From: an uncultured Pedobacter sp.
GTDB taxonomy: Bacteria > Bacteroidota > Bacteroidia > Sphingobacteriales > Sphingobacteriaceae
DNA length: 12,157 bases
NCBI GenBank assembly: GCA_946478755.1
Contig: CAMLDJ010000161.1
Coordinates: forward strand, 1 to 12,157
Reading direction: 5' to 3'
Shown here: positions 1 to 7,542 of the stretch, one piece after another
Position numbering within the stretch: the first letter of the stretch is position 1
Layout of the letters: every line of letters begins with the position of its first letter
Notes under the pieces: model-generated
The model's input: the letters and a program-made list of their open reading frames with translations, nothing else
What the model was told of the DNA's origin: nothing
The model's database searches: none
Translations under genes and position numbers: made by a program

Positions 1-739
1 TGCAATGCAATAAAGCCCTAATGGCAATCTCATTCGCATCGCCCTGCCAGATCACATTGACATTTCCAGTAGTCAGATCAATGGGTCTTCCTTCATTTAC
101 TGATCTGGCTATTTCCAATAACACGCCATAACGAAGGTCGATGGCATAGTTAAGTCTGTAAATTAAGACCGGCGTATTGTTCTTTTCGGAAAAATACTGG
201 AAGATGCGTTCCCTGCCCAGGCAGGACTGCCCGTATTCGCCTACCGGAGCTACCGGATGCTCTTCAGAAAGACCTCCGCTAACAACCCCGGTAAAAGGAT
301 AAACATTCCCGGTTGAGAAGGCTACTATATTAGCCGTCCTATACCGTTCAGCCACACGTCCTGGAAGGTAGGCATTCATGGCCCAGGTAAAGGCTTCTTT
401 ACCTGTGGTGCCAAATTTAGTACCTGCAAGGTAAATGATGTTCTCTGCATCTGGTAATGCAGCAAGATCAGCTTCATTCAGCAGATCTGCGGCAATCGTC
501 TCAATACCAGCAGCTTCCAATTCTTCGCGGGCCAAAGAATCAGAAAAGCGTGATACTCCAATGATGCGCTTTTTAAGACCCGCTTGATCTACAGCTAATT
601 TGGCCATTTTAGCCATTCCTGGTCCCATTTTTCCACCTACACCCAGCAGCAGGATGTCTCCTTTTATTTGGCGTATATCGGCAATCAGTCTGTCTGAAGG
701 CCTTAACAGTTCTTGCTCCAGTTGTTCTAATTCAGTCAT
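1..739 (-). CDS. NAD-dependent epimerase/dehydratase family protein (extended SDR), 3' end outside window
   Basis: Translating the minus strand from the ATG at 739 gives an open frame of 246 codons that runs off the left edge, so the C-terminus is missing. The N-terminus has a hydrophobic strand (DILLLGVGG, residues 28-36) followed by a glycine-rich dinucleotide-binding turn (G33, G35, G36, G39), then a typical SDR order: an IIYLAG strand near 101-106 and an FSTGNVYPF segment at 141-149 that carries the usual Ser (S142). The position of the YxxxK motif holds Y169-G-Q-S-C173, so the catalytic lysine appears to be replaced by cysteine. The gene starts 13 bp after the Nramp-like transporter stop, so the two are probably co-transcribed. 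Family membership is clear. The substrate is unknown; a nucleotide sugar or sugar-derived compound is the family default. The missing lysine argues for altered chemistry or a binding role. Confidence 0.85.
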   Translation of the reverse strand, partial: MTELEQLEQELLRPSDRLIADIRQIKGDILLLGVGGKMGPGMAKMAKLAVDQAGLKKRIIGVSRFSDSLAREELEAAGIETIAADLLNEADLAALPDAENIIYLAGTKFGTTGKEAFTWAMNAYLPGRVAERYRTANIVAFSTGNVYPFTGVVSGGLSEEHPVAPVGEYGQSCLGRERIFQYFSEKNNTPVLIYRLNYAIDLRYGVLLEIARSVNEGRPIDLTTGNVNVIWQGDANEIAIRALLHC

Positions 740-752
740 TTAAGTTTGTTAA

Positions 753-1961
753 TTATGATTTGAAAAACAGTTCTTTAACATTACTCAGGGCAAGAAAAAT
801 CAGGATCAGCAGACCAATTGCGCCAAAGATCCTGGCAGGCAAAGCGTTGACATGCTTACCCATGATTCCCCGATCATTCGATATGGCATACATGGCTATG
901 CCTATAAAAGGTACCAGGAAGATGGTGACACTCTGCGCAAAAACAATCAGCTCCAAAGGCAGTTTTCCAAATTTAATGGCGATTGCTGCGCCAAATACCA
1001 TCACCAAGGCAATAAAGATCTTTACAATCTTTGAATTGAGCTGACTCCCCTGTCCAAAAGCATCGCCAAGTAAAGCGCCCCCTACCGTAGCATTACCTAT
1101 CAGTGAAGAGAAAGAAGCCCCAAACAAGCCAACCAGAAAAAATGTGGCCGCAGCATTACCAAATAAGGGCTCCAAAGCCCTGGCCATGTCTGACGCATTA
1201 TTTACTTTAATTCCTTTAGTGTTTAGAACTGCAGCGGCGCAGACCATTACTATGGCACTCATGATACCAAGAATCACTATCCCCGTAATGCTGTGGGATT
1301 TTTTTTCCGTGATTTCAGGGTTTAGTTTTATGCGTTCCTGTACAAGATAAGATTGATAAAATGCGCCCACGATGGAAAAGCAGGAAGCCACAAAGGCTAT
1401 GACCAGCCCGGTTGAGCCTGCAGGAAGTTTAGGGACTAATCCAGCTACAATTCCCGAAGGATCTGGTTTGGCAAAGAACAGCGTAGTTACGAAGGCAAGC
1501 AGCATGAGGGCCACCAAAAAGATCATCAGTTTCTCCAGAACCTTATAAAAGGCCCGAAAGAAAAGTAGACTGATACCGAGTAAATTAAATACAATGATCC
1601 ATAAGATGTGTGACGTACCACTGGCCTCCCCTACAGCGATACCAACGCCAATGGAATTACCTGCCTGGAAAGACGTGGTCACAAAAAAAATACCGAGTCC
1701 CACCAGGATGGCGGCTGTATTACCCCATTTTAGCCGTATTGTAGTCAACAGCGACTGGCTGGTGGCCACTCCTATCCTCGCCCCCATTACGGTGAAGACG
1801 GTCATAAAGAAAATAGCAACAGCGACAATCCAGAGTAGGCTGTAGCCATAATCGGCACCCAACTTGGAGGTAATGGTCATTTTGCTCGGGCCAAATACCA
1901 GCGCAGCGGTAATAATTCCAGGCCCTAACGAGAGCAACCATTTTTTCATTTTGTCAATCAT
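753..1961 (-). CDS. Nramp-family (LeuT-fold) membrane transporter lacking canonical metal-binding motifs
   Basis: This 402-residue protein has about 11 hydrophobic segments and clear Nramp landmarks: GPGIITAA at 13-20 leading into TM1, YGYSLLW at 38-44, and FAQSVTIFLVPF at 341-352, which matches the late Nramp helix with the SQ...LPF pattern. The TM1 metal motif DPGN is replaced by GPSK (24-27). The TM6 A-x-x-MPH region reads SIVGAFYQS (196-204), without Met or His ligands. Canonical Nramp proteins import Mn2+ or Fe2+ with protons through exactly these residues, so manganese or iron import is doubtful here despite the family name. The ATG at 1961 is chosen; a second in-frame ATG lies at 1949, and no clear Shine-Dalgarno sequence separates them. 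It precedes the SDR gene in one operon, which suggests uptake of an organic substrate handled by that enzyme. This is inference. Confidence 0.88.
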   Translation of the reverse strand: MIDKMKKWLLSLGPGIITAALVFGPSKMTITSKLGADYGYSLLWIVAVAIFFMTVFTVMGARIGVATSQSLLTTIRLKWGNTAAILVGLGIFFVTTSFQAGNSIGVGIAVGEASGTSHILWIIVFNLLGISLLFFRAFYKVLEKLMIFLVALMLLAFVTTLFFAKPDPSGIVAGLVPKLPAGSTGLVIAFVASCFSIVGAFYQSYLVQERIKLNPEITEKKSHSITGIVILGIMSAIVMVCAAAVLNTKGIKVNNASDMARALEPLFGNAAATFFLVGLFGASFSSLIGNATVGGALLGDAFGQGSQLNSKIVKIFIALVMVFGAAIAIKFGKLPLELIVFAQSVTIFLVPFIGIAMYAISNDRGIMGKHVNALPARIFGAIGLLILIFLALSNVKELFFKS

Positions 1962-2273
1962 TTATATACATTTTGATTTTGTTAACGTATTGAATTTATT
2001 TCAACCCTTGTTATAAGGACATACACTAAAAAACTCAATTGGTATGATATTAAGGGCTCCGGTATGTCATCGGAGTCGTCAGTGCCTACAGAAACCCTCA
2101 ATATCTTTATCAAAAAATCCTTAGTAAAAATCAACAGCAGCAGTGGTCCTTCCATCAAAGCAGAAATATGTGTACGTACCCGAATATAGTAACAGTAATT
2201 CTATTAAGCAAATTTATATCCTATTTATTTATTCCGGATACTAGATAGTAAGTAAGGAGCTCAGTAAAAGCCT
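1962..2273. other. Gene-poor intergenic gap upstream of the Nramp-like gene
   Basis: This 312-bp stretch separates the hydroxylase stop from the Nramp-like start; both genes are on the minus strand. I see no protein gene I would defend, no tRNA, no convincing TAnnTTTG promoter and no stem followed by a T-run on the minus strand. It is A+T-rich near both ends and contains one short hairpin at 2055-2077. A 57-codon minus-strand open frame (1982-2155) crosses it without recognisable features. The leader and promoter of the transporter operon presumably lie here. Confidence 0.5.
2055..2077. repeat. Short hairpin, 7-bp stem with 9-base loop
   Basis: GGCTCCG at 2055-2061 pairs with CGGAGTC at 2071-2077, seven pairs with one G-T, around a 9-base loop. 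No T-run follows on either strand, so it does not look like an intrinsic terminator. It lies about 95 bp upstream of the Nramp-like start, in what would be the leader or promoter region. Function unknown. Confidence 0.35.
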
Positions 2274-2888
2274 TTATTTTTTTAAGAAGTCGGAACCAAA
2301 GATCTTATCCCACAAAGAAGAGGTCACGCCATAACCTTTTGTGGAGTCGTCATAATGGTGCAGCATGTGATGCTGTTTAATTCTTTTCCAGGCCCCATTT
2401 TTAAACTGAGCATGGTGCAGCATATAATGGGTCATGTCATAGAACAGGTAGCCCAGTATAAAGCCGGCGAAAAAGCCTGCCAGCAGATTTTCGGGCAGCA
2501 TCCATTTGAAAAGAAAATAAAATGCAGCAGCCAATGGTATGCTTGCCGATGGCGGCATCACTAGTCTTTGCGCATCATTGGGATAATCGTGGTGTACGCC
2601 ATGAAATATAAAATGAATACGTTTGCCCCATTGGGACGAAGGATAAAAATGAAATACGAAACGGTGCATTACGTATTCTGTCAATGTCCAGATAAGTAGG
2701 CCCAGAAAGAGATGCGCCAGGAACATCAAAACACCATTGACCTGAACGGAAACCCAAAAAAAATAGCAAATCACTGGTATATAAACAATTAAAGGCACGT
2801 AGAACGGTACCTTAGATAGTGCTTCGAACACAGGATTTTTAAACATCCTTATCGACTCCCGGGAATTGGATATAAAATTCTTTTTCAT
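2274..2888 (-). CDS. Fatty acid 2-hydroxylase-like enzyme (FA2H/Scs7 branch of the fatty acid hydroxylase family)
   Basis: This 204-residue membrane protein carries the full histidine-box set of the FA2H/Scs7 group: H75-x4-H80 (HRFVFH), H96-x2-H99-H100 (HGVHH), H154-x3-H158 (HYMLH) and H174-x2-H177-H178 (HMLHH). These ten ligands hold a dimetal centre that inserts oxygen into a C-H bond. The flanking text also matches the FA2H family: HxxHHxxPxDxxRLVxPP near 96-113, YDMTHY at 150-155, and the closing segment GYGVTSSLWDKIFGS. Two hydrophobic stretches (about 28-68) and another near 116-150 anchor it in the inner membrane. The likely reaction is 2-hydroxylation of fatty acyl chains of ceramides or free fatty acids, which fits the sphingolipids of this phylum. 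Unlike yeast Scs7 it has no fused cytochrome b5 domain, so the electron donor must be a separate protein. Lipid or carotenoid hydroxylation cannot be excluded. Confidence 0.88.
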   Translation of the reverse strand: MKKNFISNSRESIRMFKNPVFEALSKVPFYVPLIVYIPVICYFFWVSVQVNGVLMFLAHLFLGLLIWTLTEYVMHRFVFHFYPSSQWGKRIHFIFHGVHHDYPNDAQRLVMPPSASIPLAAAFYFLFKWMLPENLLAGFFAGFILGYLFYDMTHYMLHHAQFKNGAWKRIKQHHMLHHYDDSTKGYGVTSSLWDKIFGSDFLKK

Positions 2889-2979
2889 AATTAACTAATT
2901 ATGCGACCTGCTAACGGAAACGCTAAATTACGGCTTTTCTCGTTTTCTTAGTATGCTATTTATGGAAATTTAGTCATTT

Positions 2980-5514
2980 TTAATACCTGAATTTCATGGC
3001 AACATACGGGTACCATCCTTCGCTAGAATGGCCCATTACAAAGCGAAGTACTGCCAAAGATGCGGGGGCAAAGTAAATTCCACCACCATAGCCCTGATGC
3101 CAGATCTCCGATTTTTCATTCTTTCGCCATACACGCCCTACATCATGAAAACTCAGTAGTCCAAATTGTCCGGGAATGATGTAATTGATAAAATCTGTTA
3201 TTTTGACCCTCAGCTCCAGGTTATTATACAGGCTATGCTGTCCGCCAAATCTGAATTCCCTGTAACCAAGCAGATTACCTTGTCCGCCCAAAAACTGCGA
3301 CTGATAAAATGCCTGTTTACCGATGGTCAGCCCCCCTCCAATCCGATCTGTTAGAATTATCCCTCTCTTTTTATCGAGTGGCTGGTACACCGAAAATGAA
3401 GCAGTAAATTGTGCTATCGAGTTAGAAAACTCGTTCAGCCCTTTATAAGCGGCTATGCGTGTATCAAGGTAAGTACCGGATGAAGGCAATATATCGCTAT
3501 TGCGGTTGTTACTGATAAAACTTAGTGTTAAACCCACATAGGTCTTATCTTTAGTTATGGTTGTGCTGTCCGCCGAATGCAGCTCATCGACCTGTTCTAT
3601 GAACCTCCCGTCATTATCGTTCTTATTATACCGGTAATACTGAAAAGACGGACCAATGCTGACAGCAGATTTTGATGTTCTCCATCTTATCGCCGGATCA
3701 AATTGGTATAAGCTAAATCTCGCCCTATAGTACCTGATGAAATCCCCTGTTTTGTTAAAAGATGTTTCATTACCTAAACCATAAAAATTCTGTGAATTCT
3801 CTGGAGCAAAAGCGTCAGCGCGTAAGGTGATGTCGGCTTTACCCAATGCCCTGAACAATTCGGCATTGTAATTAAACCTGAATCCCGCAGTAGCAAAGGA
3901 ATGCAGAAATGAAAAGGAATGTGTGCTACCATAAGGCACTTTTCGAAACCCCGGCTGTACAATCTTATAGGATAATCCAAGGAGAACCCTGTCATCTACA
4001 TTGTAGCCGGCATTTAAAAGCAGCATTTTACGGGTATACAGATCAACAGGCACAAAATGGGTATTTGAAGTATCATTATCAAAACTTCTGCTTATTTTTT
4101 CCGTTTGGCCGCTCAGGTTTACGTTATTACTCATACCATAAACAGGCACCTTTCTAAAAGCATTTTCGACATGATATTTTTTTTCGCCATCTGCCCCAAT
4201 TATTCTTAATTTGATATTTGACGTTCTGTTATTGAGGATTAAGCTGTCGTTGCCGTCTTTAACATACAGCCGGATCTCACGGGTGACAGCGGGATCAAAT
4301 GTCCGGTTAAAGATGACGTCCTTAACAGCAGCGTCTTTAGTTATTTTACTGATAGTAATTGTCAGCGCCTTTCCGGCTGCATCGTTAATAACAACCAGTT
4401 CATTTTTATTGGTCGCCTGTACATCTACTATTTTGCTGATGAAACTATAATATCGGTTCATCATTGCCGGCAGTTTCTCTCGTCTTATCTTCAATTGCGT
4501 TAAAAGGCGGTCGTGGCGTAACGAGTAGCCAGGTTCAGGTAACTTCCTTAGCGCGCTTTCCAGCACCTCATCAGTTATCCGGGTACAAAAATCGTTTACA
4601 ATGTTTGTCCATTGTGCTTCATCCAACCCAGAGAACCATTTGCTGTAAAGCCCCCTACCCTCCCAGAAAAACCAGTTGATATCCGGCAGGTTCCTTTCAT
4701 AACCCTGGATCATGGGCAATAACCAGGAAGCCTGGGCATATCTCGGAATTAATCCTTCCGACAGGTAAAATACCTGGTCCCTGTCTCGCGGAACGGGCTG
4801 ATACCTGGTTGTGCCATCTTGCTCTTTAATGGGCTTCCAGCGCCATTGATCTTCATGCCTGTCCCAGTCGCCCAACAAGGCGTCAAGCGCCTTAGCTCTC
4901 AAAAACATCGGGGCATTGTAAGTATTGTCGCTATTGTCATTTAGCTTACGCATCATTTTTTCCGAGTTGTCGGTATCTCCTGCGGGTTCTCTTTCTTCCA
5001 GCAGGCAAAGCGTGTTCTGAAATACACTTGCATATTCACCAAGTTTCTCGTCCGGTAATACCCATCCAATCATTGGGTCGCTATGTGGCACCCCGACTGC
5101 TTCCGCAATTTCAGGAACTACCAGTGCAGAAAATGGGTTTTGTGCTGACATATTATCTTTTACTACTTCTCCTGCAAAAGTTTTCCGAAATATTGCTGGC
5201 AATAGTATTTCAGGAAATTTCTCTACACTCCGCAGTACCCACTCCCGACCCTGGGCATCTACCAGGCGTAACGAGTGCGACTGGTTTCCACCGCCGCGTT
5301 GGGTGGGGGTCAATCCTCCTTTGATGACCGAAATTTTAATTGTGGGTACTTTTACGGGCATCGCGTATTCTTTGCGGTAGTTTTCTCCAAACAAAAAGCG
5401 GTGAAATCTACCTACAGTATTGTATTTAGGATAAATGCTGATGCTGATGGAGTCCTGGCTATTAGCCAGTGTGGTTGTGAGCAATAAAATAGAGGAGAGA
5501 AGAAACTTAATCAT
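2980..5514 (-). CDS. Exported protein: atypical-kinase-like N-terminal region joined to a BamA/TamA-like outer-membrane beta-barrel
   Basis: The 844-residue product starts with a signal peptide (residues 1-19, cleavage probably near ANSQ). The C-terminal half (about 490-844) is rich in alternating strands. It has the surface-antigen/BamA hallmark FLGGQGNLLGYRE (741-753), followed by YNNLELR (763-769) and FHDVGRVW (789-796), and it ends in an aromatic residue (FRY), so it should insert in the outer membrane. I see no POTRA repeats. Residues about 60-350 look instead like an atypical-kinase fold: WVLRS (92-96) on a strand, E136 in VPEIAEAVGVPH, GDWDRHEDQW (215-224) resembling a catalytic loop, and PRDRDQVF (242-249) resembling a metal-binding DxD segment, in CotH/HipA/FAM20-like order. 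Kinase activity is inference. The gene is divergent from the dioxygenase operon and lies 91 bp upstream of the hydroxylase. Barrel assignment is firm; substrate or partner is unknown. Confidence 0.85.
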   Translation of the reverse strand: MIKFLLSSILLLTTTLANSQDSISISIYPKYNTVGRFHRFLFGENYRKEYAMPVKVPTIKISVIKGGLTPTQRGGGNQSHSLRLVDAQGREWVLRSVEKFPEILLPAIFRKTFAGEVVKDNMSAQNPFSALVVPEIAEAVGVPHSDPMIGWVLPDEKLGEYASVFQNTLCLLEEREPAGDTDNSEKMMRKLNDNSDNTYNAPMFLRAKALDALLGDWDRHEDQWRWKPIKEQDGTTRYQPVPRDRDQVFYLSEGLIPRYAQASWLLPMIQGYERNLPDINWFFWEGRGLYSKWFSGLDEAQWTNIVNDFCTRITDEVLESALRKLPEPGYSLRHDRLLTQLKIRREKLPAMMNRYYSFISKIVDVQATNKNELVVINDAAGKALTITISKITKDAAVKDVIFNRTFDPAVTREIRLYVKDGNDSLILNNRTSNIKLRIIGADGEKKYHVENAFRKVPVYGMSNNVNLSGQTEKISRSFDNDTSNTHFVPVDLYTRKMLLLNAGYNVDDRVLLGLSYKIVQPGFRKVPYGSTHSFSFLHSFATAGFRFNYNAELFRALGKADITLRADAFAPENSQNFYGLGNETSFNKTGDFIRYYRARFSLYQFDPAIRWRTSKSAVSIGPSFQYYRYNKNDNDGRFIEQVDELHSADSTTITKDKTYVGLTLSFISNNRNSDILPSSGTYLDTRIAAYKGLNEFSNSIAQFTASFSVYQPLDKKRGIILTDRIGGGLTIGKQAFYQSQFLGGQGNLLGYREFRFGGQHSLYNNLELRVKITDFINYIIPGQFGLLSFHDVGRVWRKNEKSEIWHQGYGGGIYFAPASLAVLRFVMGHSSEGWYPYVAMKFRY

Positions 5515-5557
5515 TCTGTAAATATCTGAGCCTAAAGCTAAGCATTTCTTAATCTAT

Positions 5558-5572
5558 GGTAAGATTTTTACC
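5558..5572. promoter_or_regulatory. Small dyad in a divergent intergenic region, possible operator
   Basis: GGTAA (5558-5562) and TTACC (5568-5572) form a perfect 5-bp inverted repeat with a 5-base centre. It sits roughly midway in the 101-bp gap between the divergent barrel and dioxygenase genes, just upstream of the dioxygenase -7 box and near the position expected for its -33 element. That placement suits a repressor operator, but short dyads of this size also arise by chance. Confidence 0.3.
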
Positions 5573-5584
5573 AGTTGTACCCCG

Positions 5585-5592
5585 TAATTTTG
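5585..5592 (+). promoter_or_regulatory. Bacteroidota -7 promoter element of the dioxygenase-hydrolase operon
   Basis: TAATTTTG matches the Bacteroidota -7 consensus TAnnTTTG exactly. It ends 23 bp before the ATG at 5616, which leaves a leader of roughly 15-20 nucleotides. The -33 region is weak: only a T-rich stretch (5564-5569) occurs at about the right distance, with no clear TTTG. Confidence 0.55.
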
Positions 5593-5615
5593 TAGTGTAA
5601 TTTAACGACAAGGTT

Positions 5616-6551
5616 ATGAAAAACGAAATTTTAGGAATCCACCACATTACTGCGATAGCAGGCAATGCCAAAAGAAATTATGATTTTTACACTCGTATAT
5701 TGGGTTTAAGGCTGATCAAAAAAACCGTTAATTTTGATGATCCACATACCTATCACTTTTACTACGGGGACGAAAAAGGAAGTCCTGGAAGTATTTTAAC
5801 ATTTTTCCCATGGGAAGGCATTCAGGCAGGACGAAGAGGCACCAAACAGGTTACTGAAATCGGCTACAGTGTCCCTGCTGGGAGTTTAGAATTCTGGCAA
5901 AACCGTTTTGAACAACATAACATCATTTACAATAAGCCTGCAAGTAAATTTGGTGAACGCTATCTTACCTTTTTGGATCCTGATGGGTTAAAATTTGAAC
6001 TGACAGAGGCAAAGAAAAAGGATACCAGGCCACAGTGGACAACCAAAGAAGTTGATAAAGCCAATGCAATCCACGGATTTCACCACGTTACCATTACCAC
6101 CAATAAAATGGAAGATACTGCAGCGGTTTTAACTCAGGTATTTGGTTATGAACTGACCGAAACCGAAGTAAACAGGTCCAGATTTGTTACCCATGCAGTT
6201 GAACATGCCGCCATTGTAGACCTGGTTGAAGCTCCCGGAGAAGCCATTGGGCATGTTGCGGGAGGCTCTGTACACCATGTTGCTTTTAGGGTGAAAGACG
6301 AAGCTACGCTGATGTACTTCAGGAACAAGATCGTAGCAATGGGATTAAACATCACGGACAAAATAGACCGAAATTACTTCTATTCATTGTATTTTCGCGA
6401 ACCAGGAGGTGTACTTTTTGAGTTGGCTACAGACAATCCTGGTTTTACCGTAGATGAGCCGCTGGAAGAACTGGGCAGCAATTTAAAATTACCTGTGCAA
6501 TATGAAAGCATGAGGGAAGAAATAGAAGGCATCTTACCTAAATTAATTTAA
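5616..6551 (+). CDS. Ring-cleaving dioxygenase, VOC superfamily (MhqO/PcpA-like)
   Basis: The 311-residue cytoplasmic protein consists of two glyoxalase/VOC halves, each opening with an HH-hydrophobic strand (GIHHIT at 7-12; GFHHVT at 154-159). The expected 2-His-1-Glu iron site can be placed at H9 (or H10), H220 (VHHVAF) and E269 (LFELATD). The H220 to E269 spacing of 49 equals that of H227 and E276 in the hydroquinone dioxygenase PcpA, as I recall that family. The length is normal. The predicted reaction is oxygen-dependent ring opening of a hydroquinone or catechol-type compound. The stop is one base before the next ATG, so it is translated with the downstream hydrolase. This order resembles the MhqO and MhqD proteins of Bacillus subtilis, which protect against quinones. 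The exact substrate is not visible in the sequence. Confidence 0.88.
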   Translation: MKNEILGIHHITAIAGNAKRNYDFYTRILGLRLIKKTVNFDDPHTYHFYYGDEKGSPGSILTFFPWEGIQAGRRGTKQVTEIGYSVPAGSLEFWQNRFEQHNIIYNKPASKFGERYLTFLDPDGLKFELTEAKKKDTRPQWTTKEVDKANAIHGFHHVTITTNKMEDTAAVLTQVFGYELTETEVNRSRFVTHAVEHAAIVDLVEAPGEAIGHVAGGSVHHVAFRVKDEATLMYFRNKIVAMGLNITDKIDRNYFYSLYFREPGGVLFELATDNPGFTVDEPLEELGSNLKLPVQYESMREEIEGILPKLI

Positions 6552-6552
6552 C

Positions 6553-7176
6553 ATGTATTCTCATCAAAAACACATAGTTACCGCGGGCATTCCCGCAGAG
6601 GAGGCCAAAAGAGCCATCATCTTTATTCACGGAAGGGGTGCGTCTGCAGAAGACATCCTTTCCCTGAATAATCATCTGCAAATAACAGATGCGGCGCTCT
6701 TTGCTCCTCAGGCCACAAACAGCAGCTGGTATCCCTACAGCTTTATGGCACCCGTTAAAGAGAATCAGCCGGCATTGGATTCGGCACTCGGTATCATCAA
6801 AGAACTGGTGGCTGACATTGAGCATTCGCGCATCCATCAAGATCTGATCTACTTTGTTGGTTTTTCTCAGGGGGCCTGTCTACTACTGGAATATATCAGC
6901 AGAAATGCCGGAAAATATGGAGGTGCCGTTGCCTTTACAGGAGGACTGATTGGGAAAGAAATTAATATGCAAAATTATAAGGGTAACTTTAAACAGACAC
7001 CCGTATTGATCACTACCGGAGATCCCGATGCACATGTACCAGTATCAAGGGTAGAAATGACAAAGGGGATAATGGAAAGAATGGGCGCAGCGGTTACCCT
7101 AAAGATCTATCCCGGGAGGCCGCATACCATTGGCAAATCTGAAACAGAACTTGCCAGACAACTGGTTTTCAAATAA
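6553..7176 (+). CDS. Alpha/beta hydrolase, phospholipase/carboxylesterase family (MhqD-like)
   Basis: This 207-residue serine hydrolase has no signal peptide. The oxyanion segment IIFIHGRGA (22-30) comes first, then the nucleophile elbow GFSQG with S105, the acid D159 in GDPDAHVP (156-163) and the base H191 in GRPHTI. This is the order and length of small carboxylesterases and lysophospholipase-like enzymes. The start lies one base after the dioxygenase stop, so the pair is almost surely one transcript driven from the promoter at 5585. The MhqD subgroup is linked with quinone and hydroquinone resistance in Firmicutes. By analogy it may hydrolyse a ring-cleavage product, but its natural substrate is not established. 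Its last 8 bp overlap the end of the convergent thioredoxin gene. Confidence 0.88.
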   Translation: MYSHQKHIVTAGIPAEEAKRAIIFIHGRGASAEDILSLNNHLQITDAALFAPQATNSSWYPYSFMAPVKENQPALDSALGIIKELVADIEHSRIHQDLIYFVGFSQGACLLLEYISRNAGKYGGAVAFTGGLIGKEINMQNYKGNFKQTPVLITTGDPDAHVPVSRVEMTKGIMERMGAAVTLKIYPGRPHTIGKSETELARQLVFK

Positions 7177-7465
7177 AACCATCAATAACGCTTTTCAGTT
7201 GACCGGCCTGTATCACACCGCTCTGCCTCCATTTCGTTTCTCCATTTTTGAATACAATAAGTGTGGGTACACCCTGAATGTTGAACTGCCGTGAAACTTC
7301 AGGGTTTTTATCTACATCCACTTTAAGTATGGTAGCACTTTCGCCGATCATGCTTTTCAGCTGTTGTAAAATAGGGGCCATCATTTTACAGGGGCCACAC
7401 CACTCTGCAGAAAAATCGACCAGTACCGGCTTATCTGAATTAATAATTTCTTTAAAGTTTGCCAT
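7169..7465 (-). CDS. Thioredoxin
   Basis: This compact 98-residue protein covers a single thioredoxin fold without a signal peptide. The active site is W22-C23-G24-P25-C26, preceded by VLVDFSAE, and the cis-proline is P67 in [24 protein letters not shown] between them is typical of cytoplasmic thioredoxins. It should reduce disulfides in cytoplasmic proteins with electrons from thioredoxin reductase, which is not in this window. The gene converges on the alpha/beta hydrolase with an 8-bp tail overlap. It lies 77 bp downstream of the siderophore operon on the same strand, and no terminator is obvious in that gap, so it may receive read-through. The neighbouring dioxygenase pair suggests, weakly, a shared electrophile-stress role. 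Confidence 0.95.
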   Translation of the reverse strand: MANFKEIINSDKPVLVDFSAEWCGPCKMMAPILQQLKSMIGESATILKVDVDKNPEVSRQFNIQGVPTLIVFKNGETKWRQSGVIQAGQLKSVIDGFI

Positions 7466-7542
7466 AAATACCTAAGTTATGATATAATTAACAAGCCGGG
7501 TGTAAAAATGTTCGACTGCTGCTGCTATTTTCCATCTATATG

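Noticed and set aside
2055..2077. Transcription terminator for the hydroxylase gene
   Set aside because: The hairpin is about 200 bp past the stop codon and lacks a T-run on the minus strand.
1982..2155. A 57-codon minus-strand open frame in the gap upstream of the Nramp-like gene
   Set aside because: No ribosome-binding signal, no recognisable motif, and it would end only 20 bp before the transporter start while covering the region where that promoter should lie. It could be real only if conserved in relatives.
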